Of a stretch of 64,000 nucleotides of DNA, positions 26,445 to 34,996 are shown piece by piece. The DNA comes from Lachnospiraceae bacterium. Its GTDB lineage: Bacteria > Bacillota > Clostridia > Lachnospirales > Lachnospiraceae. The notes under the pieces were generated by a model. It made no database searches. It had not been told where the DNA came from and saw nothing but the letters and a program-made list of their open reading frames with translations. Both the position numbers and the translations under genes were made by a program. Each line of letters starts with the position of its first letter. The first letter of the stretch is position 1. The stretch spans positions 62,001 to 126,000 of the forward strand of contig JAFQQI010000066.1 of the NCBI GenBank assembly GCA_017411305.1, read 5' to 3'.

Positions 26445-27335
26445 TTATTTTTTTATAACCGGTATCCAGAGCTCACACATCAGATTGTTTTCACCCTTTT
26501 CAAAATAGATTTCATAGTCGGTATCATCTGTCTGTATATATCCTGTCTGGGGCGAAAACTCTTTAAAGAACTTACTCCAGGTTTCGCTGATACAGTCTCC
26601 GTCCTGTCCGTAGCACTTAAACACGGCATAGTCAGCAGGCTCTGTTTCCCATACAGAAAAGCCTTCTTTTTTTAACTCTTCTAAATCGCATGCTTTTGTT
26701 TCTTCATCGATAATAACACCAATGCCATAGTTAAAGTAGTTTTCATTTTCCTGCTTGGGACTGCATAAACCATACAAATCTCTTTTGCCTTCGGGACGAA
26801 GCGACCGTATTTGTTCTACCAGATTTTTGTCATGACACTCCTTCCAAAAATCAGGAATACTATGGTCTTTTTCATCATTAATGATTTCATTGGAAAATGC
26901 TCTTACCAAGGCGATAAACTTCTGATTTCCTTTTCTTTCGATTCTGTACTCCATACTTTCTCCTCCGCTTACCACTATTTTAATGACAAGAGGATTAAAC
27001 AAATGTAGCTTTGTACCTTTGCACTTAGCCTGCTTTGGCGTAGAACCGTGAAAACGTGTAAATGCCTTGGAAAAACTCTCCGGGGTCTCATAGCCATACT
27101 TATAGGCAATATCAATAACGGAATTTACCGTACTTTGAAGCTCTTCACCGGCAAGCGAAAGACGTCTGTTTCTGATATACTCGTTTGCGGTAATGCCTGT
27201 AACGGCACTGAAAGTCCTATGAAAGTTATAGCTTGACATATGCACGTTCGTAGCAACATCTTCGTAATTAATATCTTCCAAAAGATGTTCCTCCATATAA
27301 AAAATGGCCTGCTGCAAAAGTTGTATTGACATCAT
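26445..27335 (-). CDS. AraC-family regulator with GyrI-like effector domain
   Basis: 296 residues. The two AraC helix-turn-helix units are at the N-terminus (DVATNVHMSSYNFHRTFSA, then YKYGYETPESFSKAFTRFHG). The C-terminal 160 residues, starting near MEYRIERKGNQKF, look like the GyrI-like small-molecule-binding domain of Rob/BmrR. Regulators of this layout often control multidrug efflux or stress genes. No obvious target gene is adjacent; thrS upstream has its own T-box. The ATGs at 27335 and 27332 are both usable after GGAGG. Confidence 0.9.
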   Translation of the reverse strand: MMSIQLLQQAIFYMEEHLLEDINYEDVATNVHMSSYNFHRTFSAVTGITANEYIRNRRLSLAGEELQSTVNSVIDIAYKYGYETPESFSKAFTRFHGSTPKQAKCKGTKLHLFNPLVIKIVVSGGESMEYRIERKGNQKFIALVRAFSNEIINDEKDHSIPDFWKECHDKNLVEQIRSLRPEGKRDLYGLCSPKQENENYFNYGIGVIIDEETKACDLEELKKEGFSVWETEPADYAVFKCYGQDGDCISETWSKFFKEFSPQTGYIQTDDTDYEIYFEKGENNLMCELWIPVIKK

Positions 27336-27389
27336 ACCTGTTCTCCTCCTGTAGCTATATCATAAGTCAGCTTTGGTCAAAAGTCCTGT

Positions 27390-29162
27390 TCAAGCTTGCT
27401 CATTTTTGTCCGATAAAAGCTTCACAAATTCCTCTACCGGCATCTCACCCAAATCCTGTTTATCTCTTTCACCATCGCGGCTTCTGACAGATATTTTTCT
27501 GCTATTCTGCTCCTTTTCTCCTAATATAATCATATAAGGTACTTTGTCAAGCTGTGCTTCCCGGATTTTGTATCCCAGCTTTTCATCCCGGATATCCAAT
27601 TCCACACGGATTCCTTTTTCTTTCAGCCAAGCTTCCACTTCTTCTGCATAAGAAACATATTTATCGGAAACGGGCAATATCTTTACCTGAACCGGCGCAA
27701 GCCATACGGGAAATTTTCCGGCATAATGCTCAATCAGAATACCGATAAACCGTTCAATGGAACCGAATACCACACGATGTATCATAATAGGACGATGGGC
27801 TTCTCCGTCAGAACCGATATATTCTATGTTAAATCGCTGCGGCAACTGGAAATCAAGCTGAATCGTTCCGCACTGCCACGTTCTGCCAATAGAATCCTTC
27901 AAATGGAAATCCAGCTTCGGTCCATAAAAAGCACCGTCACCTTCATTGATTTTATAGGATACGCCGATGGCATCCATGGCACTTGAGAGCGCATTTGTAG
28001 CCATTTCCCAGTCTTCATCGCTACCGATGCTTTTCTCCGGTCTTGTGGACAGCTCTACCTCATAATCAAATCCGAATCTTGCGTAAACTTCATCAATCAG
28101 CTTTGCCACGTTTTGGATTTCACTGATGATTTGATCCTCCGTCATAAAAATGTGGGCATCGTCCTGCGTTAATGCACGCACACGCATGAGGCCATGAAGC
28201 GTTCCCGACTTTTCATTACGGTGTACTAATCCCAGCTCCGCCATTCTCATAGGCAGCTCCTTATAGGACCTGGGCTGTAAATTATAAACCAACATTCCAC
28301 CGGGACAGCTCATGGGCTTAATGGCAAATTCTGCCTCATCAATTTCCGTCGTGTACATATTTTCCCGATAATAGTCCCAATGCCCGGACGTCTCCCAAAG
28401 ACTTTTATCCAGCATAATCGGCGTAGAAATCTCCATGTAGCCTTCTCTTTGATGGATTTTTCTCCAATAATCAATCAGAAGATTTTTCAGTATCATTCCT
28501 TTGGGCAAAAATACCGGAAAGCCGGGACCCTGTTCAAAAATTGTGAACAATCCTAACTCTTTTCCTAACTTCCTGTGGTCTCGCATTTTTGCCTCTTCTA
28601 TCATGTTCAGGTATTCTTCCAACTGTGATGCCTTAGGGAAAGAAATACCATAGATTCTTGTAAGCATTTTGTTCTTTTCATTGCCTCTCCAATACGCTCC
28701 TGCCACCGATAATAACTTAATTGCCTTGATATAGCTCGTATTTGAAATGTGAGGACCTACACAAAATTCCTTATAATCACCCTGCTGATAAAATGTGATC
28801 ACTTCTCCTTGAGAAAGTTCTTTTATCATTTCCGCTTTGTAGGGTTCCTTATGCTCTTCCATAAAAACTGCTGCCTTATCTTTTGAAACCTCATAAACCT
28901 GAAGAGATAAGGATTCTTTTACAATTCTTTTCATCTCCTCTTCCACGCAGCTTAAATGCTCTTCGGAAAAAGGAAAAGAAAATTCAAAATCATAATAAAA
29001 TCCGTTTTCGATAGCGGGCCCAATTGCACATTTTGTATCCGGGTACAAATTTTTCACTGCTTGTGCAAGTACATGGGCACTCGTATGCCAAAACGCCTCT
29101 TTTCCCTCTCTGCTGTCAAAATTAATTTCCTGCAATTCTCCGTTTCTTAATAAAACCTTCAT
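27390..29162 (-). CDS. thrS: Threonyl-tRNA synthetase lacking the TGS domain
   Basis: 590 residues; usual bacterial ThrRS is about 640. The N-terminal TGS domain (about 60 residues) is missing, so the protein starts nearly at the editing domain. Editing zinc-site motifs are present: HTSAH near residue 28 and CVGPH near 133-137. The class II core has MRMAELGLVHRNEKSGTLHG (motif 2) and GSIERFIGILIEH (motif 3). The C-terminal anticodon-binding domain has PVQVKILPVSD. The start is supported by AAAGGAG. It may be the cell's only ThrRS or an inducible second copy; the threonine T-box suggests expression on threonine limitation. Confidence 0.95.
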   Translation of the reverse strand: MKVLLRNGELQEINFDSREGKEAFWHTSAHVLAQAVKNLYPDTKCAIGPAIENGFYYDFEFSFPFSEEHLSCVEEEMKRIVKESLSLQVYEVSKDKAAVFMEEHKEPYKAEMIKELSQGEVITFYQQGDYKEFCVGPHISNTSYIKAIKLLSVAGAYWRGNEKNKMLTRIYGISFPKASQLEEYLNMIEEAKMRDHRKLGKELGLFTIFEQGPGFPVFLPKGMILKNLLIDYWRKIHQREGYMEISTPIMLDKSLWETSGHWDYYRENMYTTEIDEAEFAIKPMSCPGGMLVYNLQPRSYKELPMRMAELGLVHRNEKSGTLHGLMRVRALTQDDAHIFMTEDQIISEIQNVAKLIDEVYARFGFDYEVELSTRPEKSIGSDEDWEMATNALSSAMDAIGVSYKINEGDGAFYGPKLDFHLKDSIGRTWQCGTIQLDFQLPQRFNIEYIGSDGEAHRPIMIHRVVFGSIERFIGILIEHYAGKFPVWLAPVQVKILPVSDKYVSYAEEVEAWLKEKGIRVELDIRDEKLGYKIREAQLDKVPYMIILGEKEQNSRKISVRSRDGERDKQDLGEMPVEEFVKLLSDKNEQA

Positions 29163-29474
29163 TTCTCATGTCTCCTTTCGACTATTAAATTAATAAGTAT
29201 CGAATAACATAAGAAAAGCACCCATAAGACTACTATACAGTAATCCTAAGGGTGCATTTTGCACGGTTCCACCTTAACTTTTCACTTCAGATTCCAACAA
29301 ATCCTATCCCTTAACGCGGGCTTACGGTAATACTTAATAACTTATGTTTTAGGTATTACAGCTCGGGAATGGTTTTCGTCTGTCGTCCTCATAAATGACT
29401 TCCACCAATTGTCATTCTCTCTGGATGATTCGGGGCAAACTACTCTTTCCGTCATTGCTTTTCTCATGTTATTT
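29163..29474 (-). promoter_or_regulatory. T-box riboswitch (threonine) upstream of thrS
   Basis: Minus strand: T-box core AGGTGGAACCGTGC at 29274-29261. The stem I motifs AGAGAG and GGTGGAAG precede it, with a likely specifier ACC (29373-29371), a threonine codon followed by A. The terminator stem GCACCC.../...GGGTGC spans 29255-29218 and ends in TTTTC. Confidence 0.93.
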
Positions 29475-29480
29475 GTTCGT

Positions 29481-29509
29481 ATCATAGCACTGAACAATTT
29501 TTTTGTCAA
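29481..29509 (-). promoter_or_regulatory. Promoter of the thrS T-box transcript
   Basis: TTGACA (29509-29504) and TATGAT (29486-29481) on the minus strand with a 17-bp spacer. Confidence 0.9.
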
Positions 29510-29532
29510 TTGCTATATTATTATTCTTTTTA

Positions 29533-29561
29533 TTGCTTATTTCGACAAAAGTTGATATGAT
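29533..29561 (+). promoter_or_regulatory. Probable promoter of the 28-residue peptide mRNA
   Basis: TTGCTT (29533-29538) and TATGAT (29556-29561) with 17 bp between. A hairpin ATAGAAAAA/TTTTTCTAT near 29571-29591 would lie close to the 5' end of the mRNA, as in long-lived toxin mRNAs. Confidence 0.5.
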
Positions 29562-29677
29562 GTAACAATCATAGAAAAATGATTTTTCTATTTCTTATTT
29601 TCAATAGTTTTATTCCCATTCTAAAGATAACCTCTAAATAATTTTCCAAAACTATTTAGAATCGTGATTACGGTTAC

Positions 29678-29708
29678 CGTCTCCTACACCGGCAACAGGA
29701 AGGAGGTG
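29678..29708 (+). promoter_or_regulatory. Hairpin masking the toxin ribosome site
   Basis: CTCCT (29681-29685) pairs with AGGAG (29701-29705) of the Shine-Dalgarno sequence; flanking bases extend the stem to 8 bp including two G-U pairs. Confidence 0.5.
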
Positions 29709-29714
29709 CTAATT

Positions 29715-29801
29715 GTGCAACTTATTTTTTCATTTACTCTTTCTATCATGGCAAGTGTAATTGCTTATTACATATGCAAATGGTTCGATAAGAAAGATTA
29801 A
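29715..29801 (+). CDS. 28-residue membrane peptide, putative type I toxin
   Basis: GTG start at 29715 with a very strong site (GGAAGGAGGTG) 6-8 nt upstream. The peptide has one hydrophobic segment of about 20 residues, then a charged tail CKWFDKKD, the layout of Fst/Ldr-type and other type I toxins, which insert in the cytoplasmic membrane. The ribosome site can be masked by an upstream CTCCT. The locus ends in a bidirectional terminator. A convergent promoter would make an RNA complementary to the start codon. I cannot name the family with certainty; toxicity is inference from architecture. Confidence 0.65.
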   Translation: MQLIFSFTLSIMASVIAYYICKWFDKKD

Positions 29802-29845
29802 CGGTAATGAACCTGATGGTTTAGTCTGCCATCTAAAATAATTGT

Positions 29846-29921
29846 ACAAGAAAACCCACGAGCGGCAACTCGTGGGTTTTCGATTTGTGTATAACTGTGC
29901 AACTTATATTACTTTCCATCT
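29846..29921 (-). ncRNA. Predicted convergent antitoxin RNA
   Basis: A promoter at 29956-29928 on the minus strand would start an RNA near 29921. It runs over the second direct repeat (complementary to the toxin start codon) and ends at the shared terminator near 29848, about 75 nt in all. Its ends are inferred from promoter and terminator positions. Confidence 0.6.
29850..29881. terminator. Bidirectional terminator shared by toxin mRNA and antisense RNA
   Basis: A perfect 13-bp stem GAAAACCCACGAG/CTCGTGGGTTTTC with a 6-nt loop; T-rich arms on each strand. Confidence 0.85.
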
Positions 29922-29927
29922 GATTGC

Positions 29928-29956
29928 ATTGTAACATAACAACACTTTATTTACAA
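29928..29956 (-). promoter_or_regulatory. Promoter of the predicted antitoxin RNA
   Basis: TTGTAA (29956-29951) and TACAAT (29933-29928) on the minus strand with a 17-bp spacer; stronger than the toxin promoter, as expected for an antitoxin. Confidence 0.65.
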
Positions 29957-29986
29957 GATTTTTAATAACTGCTTCTAATAAACTTT

Positions 29987-31555
29987 TCATTTCTCTGAAA
30001 TTCCGCCAAATTGATAAGATTCCCAACTAAATTCAAATTCTGTAGTTGCCTCACCTTGCATTTGACTACCTCTGAAGTCTTTGCCACCTTCGGGTCTTTC
30101 TCCATCAGGCATTCTCGGACGTTCACCGTCTGCCATAGCAGGCACATCCCCTCCGGGCATTGGCCCTCTGCCGCCGCCCATTCCGGGACCTCCCATCATA
30201 AACCCACCACTTGTCTGTAGCTGCACTGCATCTGTATAATCCGTAATATTGGTATATATGCTACCCTTCAAATCACCAGTTACGGAAGATACTTTATATA
30301 AGTGATAAGTCCCTTCTGCAAGCTCGGGGCTACTGTATGCCGCAACTGTATAATCATTTACCGCACTAAATGCAAAAATCGGAGTATCTTCCTCATCTGT
30401 TACCATAATGTGCTCATCTTCCGTTATCTTCTCTCTGAAATTAAGCACCATAAAAAGCTGCTCAGAGTCCTTTTCTATTTCATCATACATGTTCCCACTG
30501 GCAAGAAGTGTACCGCCATTGGTATAAATTCCTAAATCAGAATCAACACCACTATCCATACTCTTGGCATTAGCACAGGCAATCACATAACCACCATTCA
30601 TGGTAATGTAGCCATTAGAATCTATACCGTCGCCTTCCTCGCCAAGGCCCGAGTCACAAATAACTACGCCGTCGTTAATCGTCAGCACAGAAACATTGTC
30701 TTCGCTGGTATTAATGGCGTCATCGGAAGAATTGATTACAATTTCTCCACCGTTTATGGTCATATGAAGAGCACTTGAAATTCCTTCATTATCCGCATTT
30801 ACAGTAAGCTTACCATTCTCCTGTGCATCGATATTAAAGGAAACCAGACTGTTAATTGCCCCATCAAATTTATATTTCTTCTTGGCTTTGTCGTTTTCTA
30901 CATCTTCCTTGGTAGTGTCATCCTTATAAATCTTGGCAACATGTGAACCATTAATTATATTTACACTGTCCTTTGCCAGAATCAGATTAAAGCCTGCTGC
31001 CGAAGTATCTACCGTAGGCATGGCATTATCTTCATCATCGTCGCCACATTCATAAGCGTTTAATACCACAATACCGGAAGCAACATCACAATTAATATTC
31101 ACACCGTTTAACACCAAATTGACTACTGCTGTCTCAGCTTCTTCGGCATCCTCTCCTAAATCAACTGCTATCTGACCATAGGAAAGGCTACCGCTGACAG
31201 TATAAGTACCCGGCTTTGTAATGGTTACAACCGTATGCTTATCCGCTTCTTTTTTACTATGTTCGTCGTCCTTATCACCTTCGCCGTAAAGCTCACCCTT
31301 ACCTTCTTCATAATAAATAATATCAGTATCGGCATGCACCGCATCTGTTTCCTTTTCCGAAATTGCTTCTCCGTCTACTGTAATTCCTTCATCGGATAAA
31401 ACAATCTGTACTCCCTCTGCCGCAATTCCTGTAAGCTCACCACTGACAGCACTTTCTACCTTGCTGTTGTCAGATGCTGTAGCTGCTTCTGCACACCCTG
31501 CCAATACCATGGTTGCCATTATAACAGGTGCAATTATTTTACTGAATTTTTCCAT
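29987..31555 (-). CDS. Cthe_2159-like carbohydrate-binding lipoprotein
   Basis: 522 residues with a lipoprotein signal (MVLAGC lipobox at about 16-21). The body resembles the beta-helical Cthe_2159 family (PF14262): HTVVTITKPGTYTVSGSLSYG, NLVLNGVNI, ALHMTINGGEIVINSSDDAIN, GDGIDSNGYITMNGG and SMDSGVDSDLGIYTNGGTL. The founding member binds polygalacturonate, using acidic metal-binding loops like the Asp-rich ones here. The C-terminus is Gly/Met/Pro-rich (GPGMGGGRGPMPGG), perhaps an unstructured surface tail. It has its own promoter. A role at the cell surface in plant polysaccharide binding is likely but unproven. Confidence 0.85.
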   Translation of the reverse strand: MEKFSKIIAPVIMATMVLAGCAEAATASDNSKVESAVSGELTGIAAEGVQIVLSDEGITVDGEAISEKETDAVHADTDIIYYEEGKGELYGEGDKDDEHSKKEADKHTVVTITKPGTYTVSGSLSYGQIAVDLGEDAEEAETAVVNLVLNGVNINCDVASGIVVLNAYECGDDDEDNAMPTVDTSAAGFNLILAKDSVNIINGSHVAKIYKDDTTKEDVENDKAKKKYKFDGAINSLVSFNIDAQENGKLTVNADNEGISSALHMTINGGEIVINSSDDAINTSEDNVSVLTINDGVVICDSGLGEEGDGIDSNGYITMNGGYVIACANAKSMDSGVDSDLGIYTNGGTLLASGNMYDEIEKDSEQLFMVLNFREKITEDEHIMVTDEEDTPIFAFSAVNDYTVAAYSSPELAEGTYHLYKVSSVTGDLKGSIYTNITDYTDAVQLQTSGGFMMGGPGMGGGRGPMPGGDVPAMADGERPRMPDGERPEGGKDFRGSQMQGEATTEFEFSWESYQFGGISEK

Positions 31556-31574
31556 ATTTCCTCCGTTTCCTGCT

Positions 31575-31603
31575 ATTACACTTTATAAATCTCTCTTTGT
31601 TAA
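31575..31603 (-). promoter_or_regulatory. Promoter of the Cthe_2159-like gene
   Basis: TTAACA (31603-31598) and TGTAAT (31580-31575) on the minus strand, 17-bp spacer, 20 bp before the coding region. Confidence 0.6.
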
Positions 31604-31648
31604 TGAAAAGAATATCATATAAATGTGTCCATTCTGCGAAAAAAATAT

Positions 31649-32521
31649 TTATTTCGTCTCCTCAGCCAGCTTCTCTATCTGTTCCTTAGTCATGGAAGGC
31701 ACCAAAATATGGCTCTTGTCATAATAAGTTGCACCTTGCTTAAGCATATATTGAACAAACTTATCATAGTCGTACAGACCGTCCATCAAACGGTCTTCAG
31801 AGAAAATATAATAACGCACAAAACTCTCATCTATGTCAATGCGTTTCATACAGAAGAACCCATCTTTCTTTATCGGGAATATACTTTCACATTCCTCCGT
31901 GAAAGTATAAAATGCACCCACTTCGCCTGTCTGCTTCTGTAAAAGTCTGGGCTTGGCATAATAAACATCCAAGCTCTGTTTGTCATGTAAAATCTGCTCA
32001 AACTCCCGTAAATCTGTACAAGTTTCAAAGTTTGCCACCATTTCCTCCGTCAATTCCAGTGGCCACATGGCCAGCGTAAATATGTAGGAGCTGTATTCCT
32101 TATTCGCACAAAACTCATTTAGTTTTTCTCTGCAAAATTGCACCATACGTTCTTTATTCTGCTCAAGCTGCGCTGTAGTATATTTACACTTTTCCTCCAC
32201 ACAATACATCTCCACCTTTTTTAACTGTCGCTCCAGCTCCTTGGCCACACAGATAAAATCAATAATCTCTGCCTCTGTAGTGGGGATATTATAGCTGATT
32301 TCCACCTTGCCTTCCTTCATCCGGCGTCCGTCAAAGAAAATACCTCGCCCTATGCGGCTGGGATTATAAAGGATAACCGTATTATCCGCTGCTCCCTCCT
32401 CCAAAATATAAAATTCATTGTTATGCCCGAATTGCAGACCACAATTATGAATTAATTGACCAAAATCAACAGCCTTATTTCCAAACAATGTCTTTGATTC
32501 AATCTTAAGTGTAAATGCCAC
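31649..32521 (-). CDS. Uncharacterised protein, DUF4299-like
   Basis: 290 residues from a GTG start with GGAGG 7 nt upstream. The N-terminal third (MAFTLKIESKTLFGNK, NPSRIGRGIFF) resembles DUF4299 proteins of streptococci and clostridia, which have no known function. No signal peptide or membrane span; mixed helical, acidic, cytoplasmic. It lies 22 bp after the GH2 gene and is probably co-transcribed with it. The link to glycan use is only positional. Confidence 0.55.
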   Translation of the reverse strand: MAFTLKIESKTLFGNKAVDFGQLIHNCGLQFGHNNEFYILEEGAADNTVILYNPSRIGRGIFFDGRRMKEGKVEISYNIPTTEAEIIDFICVAKELERQLKKVEMYCVEEKCKYTTAQLEQNKERMVQFCREKLNEFCANKEYSSYIFTLAMWPLELTEEMVANFETCTDLREFEQILHDKQSLDVYYAKPRLLQKQTGEVGAFYTFTEECESIFPIKKDGFFCMKRIDIDESFVRYYIFSEDRLMDGLYDYDKFVQYMLKQGATYYDKSHILVPSMTKEQIEKLAEETK

Positions 32522-32543
32522 GTTTGTTCCTCCTTATCTTACC

Positions 32544-34784
32544 CTAAACATTCAGCATACCTTCCGTATCCACCATCTGCTTTTTACGGCAAAGAAAGAT
32601 GTAGTCGGAGCTCATTTCGGAATGTCCTTCTACCTGCAAGCTGATATGAAGCTCTCCCTCAAAATCCTTAGGAATTTCAAACAGTAACATACCGCATCTG
32701 AAATTCGTCTGAGGACTAAGGCTGTCATAACGCAGAATGCCCCATTCCTTCAAAGGTTCATCTCCCACTCCATAGGAAACCGTAATGCTTCCTCCGGCAA
32801 GCTCTTCTAACGAATCATGCAGCATCCAGACTTCTGCACGGAACGCATCTCCACCATGCCATAAATGCCTATCCACACGAAGTGATGCAAGGGTAGGACG
32901 CAGCGCACTCTTTACTGCATGATAAGCGGGACGTACCTTATCCGGCCAGGAGGTCAGACTGTTATTACCGATTGTCGGCCAGGGCTCATTAAAGCACCAG
33001 TTTAACGCCATGGCACAATGAGGCCACTGTTTACGCATTTCTTCAAAGCAGGACTTGTAACTCATGCTTTGAAGAAGCTCCGTCTTCATAAATAAATCTT
33101 CTTTATCCTTGTAGCTTCCGTAAAAGTACTCAACCTCAGGAATACGCACCCAGCAGTTTTCGCGCCATGCCTGAAAACCATGATGCCCTATCCACACTTC
33201 ATTTTCAGGACCGTAATTTTCATAGTCCTCATCCGTCATAAAACTCTTTATCTGCTCAATATTAGAAACTGCGGGACAGCCAAACTCTGTATATGCCGTA
33301 TTGTGAGAGCGCGTTAACAACGTAATAAACTCCTGTCCGGTTTCCTCATCATAATTCATATAATGCCCGTGGCCCATACCGTTTAAGGGAGAAGTCATAA
33401 TAAAGGGTGTATCCTTATCCTCAAGGTAGCAAACACTGTCCAGCAATCGAAGAGCATGATGCTGGTCTGTCATTTTTGACCAGTTATTAAACAGCTCATT
33501 TCCGCCGCACCACAAAACCAGACAGGGATGGGTACGAAGGCGTCTGATAATAGCTGTTGCTTCCTTTTCCAAAACAGAAAGATAATTCTCATCATCAGGA
33601 TATTCGTTACAGGCCAAAGGAAATTCCTGCCAAACCATAATACCCAGTTCATCGCACAAATCATAAAAGCTTTCTTTATTAATAAAGCCGCCGCCCCAAA
33701 TACGCAGAATATTCATATTTGCGTTCTTCACCAGATTAAGCAGCTTTTCGTAATGCTCTTTACACATTTCACCGGGGAAGACCTGCGCATTGACCCAGTT
33801 TGAGCCCTTAGCAAAAATACGTTGTCCGTTAATTTCAAAAGTAGCAGGTGCATCAGAACGGCTTTTGGGAAAAGCATCCGGCAAATCCCAGCTACCCTCG
33901 TTCATTACCAAACGGGAACGGCAAAAGCCAATACGACGCTCTCTTTGCTCACTAACCTTGCCATCCGATGCAAGCGTAGAAATAATTAATGTATAAACAG
34001 TCTGACTACCGTAACCGGAAGGCTGCCAAAGTCTTGGATTCTCTAAAGTCAGGCTGTAAGTACCTTTAAATGTCCCTCCATCCGCTTCCTTCTCTTTGAT
34101 AGCTTCTGCATCAAATAGTTGCTCCAGAACAGTTTCCTGCTCCAGCTTTAATGTCAGCTTCACACCACAGACTTTACTAAGCACAAGCTCTGTTTCTATC
34201 CGGCACTTATCCAACGCTTCATTTAACCGATAAGAAACCTCCGCATTCAAAATTCCATAGGTGTCCTGAATGATCAGCTTAGCCTCGTCCCAAAGTCCGG
34301 CCGTCACCAAACGGGGATGCCAGTCCCAGCCATAGCATGCCGCAGACTTGCAGCTCTTTCTTGCCTGAGAACGGGTATTAGAATCATCCGCCTTAGGGGA
34401 CGGATAAATAAGGACCTCCAATACTGCTTCTTTTCCTGCAAATTTCGTTACATCCACAGAAACATGGGAAAACATACCTTCATCCTGACAAAGCATCTCT
34501 CCGTTTACACTGATTCTATACCTATAATCAATTCCCTTGAACAAAACCGTAGCACTCTGACCGGGCTTTAGTATAAAAGAAAGGGGCGCGCGGTAAACCC
34601 AATACACATCCTCCATCCACACATAATCTTTAAAATTTACTCCCTGATAAAAAGGCTCCCAGCCTTTGTATGCCGCATAGTCAAGCTGTGCAGCACCGGG
34701 TACTTTTGCAGGAAACATTTCCTCTGGTTCCTGTTCATTATTTAAAGAATATCCCACTGTCCAATTTAAATCGTATGCTTTCAT
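32544..34784 (-). CDS. GH2 glycoside hydrolase, beta-mannosidase-like
   Basis: 746 residues, AAGGAG 8 nt before the ATG. GH2 sandwich domains occupy the first 280 residues (VMEDVYWVYRAPL-type region, RQARKSCKSAACYGWDWHP). The TIM barrel carries NILRIWGGGFINKESFYDLC, VLWCGGNEL with the acid/base Glu near 430, and AYTEFGCPA with the nucleophile Glu near 496. The WGGG and CYGWDWHP motifs are typical of beta-mannosidases rather than beta-galactosidases. No signal peptide, so it acts on imported manno-oligosaccharides. Shorter than most members (about 820-860). Confidence 0.88.
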   Translation of the reverse strand: MKAYDLNWTVGYSLNNEQEPEEMFPAKVPGAAQLDYAAYKGWEPFYQGVNFKDYVWMEDVYWVYRAPLSFILKPGQSATVLFKGIDYRYRISVNGEMLCQDEGMFSHVSVDVTKFAGKEAVLEVLIYPSPKADDSNTRSQARKSCKSAACYGWDWHPRLVTAGLWDEAKLIIQDTYGILNAEVSYRLNEALDKCRIETELVLSKVCGVKLTLKLEQETVLEQLFDAEAIKEKEADGGTFKGTYSLTLENPRLWQPSGYGSQTVYTLIISTLASDGKVSEQRERRIGFCRSRLVMNEGSWDLPDAFPKSRSDAPATFEINGQRIFAKGSNWVNAQVFPGEMCKEHYEKLLNLVKNANMNILRIWGGGFINKESFYDLCDELGIMVWQEFPLACNEYPDDENYLSVLEKEATAIIRRLRTHPCLVLWCGGNELFNNWSKMTDQHHALRLLDSVCYLEDKDTPFIMTSPLNGMGHGHYMNYDEETGQEFITLLTRSHNTAYTEFGCPAVSNIEQIKSFMTDEDYENYGPENEVWIGHHGFQAWRENCWVRIPEVEYFYGSYKDKEDLFMKTELLQSMSYKSCFEEMRKQWPHCAMALNWCFNEPWPTIGNNSLTSWPDKVRPAYHAVKSALRPTLASLRVDRHLWHGGDAFRAEVWMLHDSLEELAGGSITVSYGVGDEPLKEWGILRYDSLSPQTNFRCGMLLFEIPKDFEGELHISLQVEGHSEMSSDYIFLCRKKQMVDTEGMLNV

Positions 34785-34890
34785 TAAAGAGACTCCTTAC
34801 TTTTATCTTATATCATCAAGGATAATTCTCTTTATCCCTGTTGTAAACCATATGTAACATTTTTTTGCCAAAAATGTCAGCTTTATTTGA

Positions 34891-34919
34891 TAGACATACT
34901 TCTTCAAAGGATTTATAAT
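34891..34919 (+). promoter_or_regulatory. Promoter of the glycosyltransferase operon
   Basis: TAGACA (34891-34896) and TATAAT (34914-34919) with a 17-bp spacer. Confidence 0.7.
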
Positions 34920-34996
34920 GCAACTAAAGCTACCAAAAGTAGGAAAAAAATAATTAAGCATACAAATTACACAAAGGCAGAAAGGCAGTGAATATT

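Larger units (their letters stand above)
29714..29907 (+). repeat. Direct repeat pair TGTGCAACTTAT (29714-29725, 29896-29907)
   Basis: The 12-bp sequence spanning the toxin start codon recurs exactly 182 bp downstream, beyond the terminator. Transcribed from the opposite strand, the second copy is antisense to the start codon, as with the DRa/DRb repeats of the Enterococcus par (fst) locus. Confidence 0.8.
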
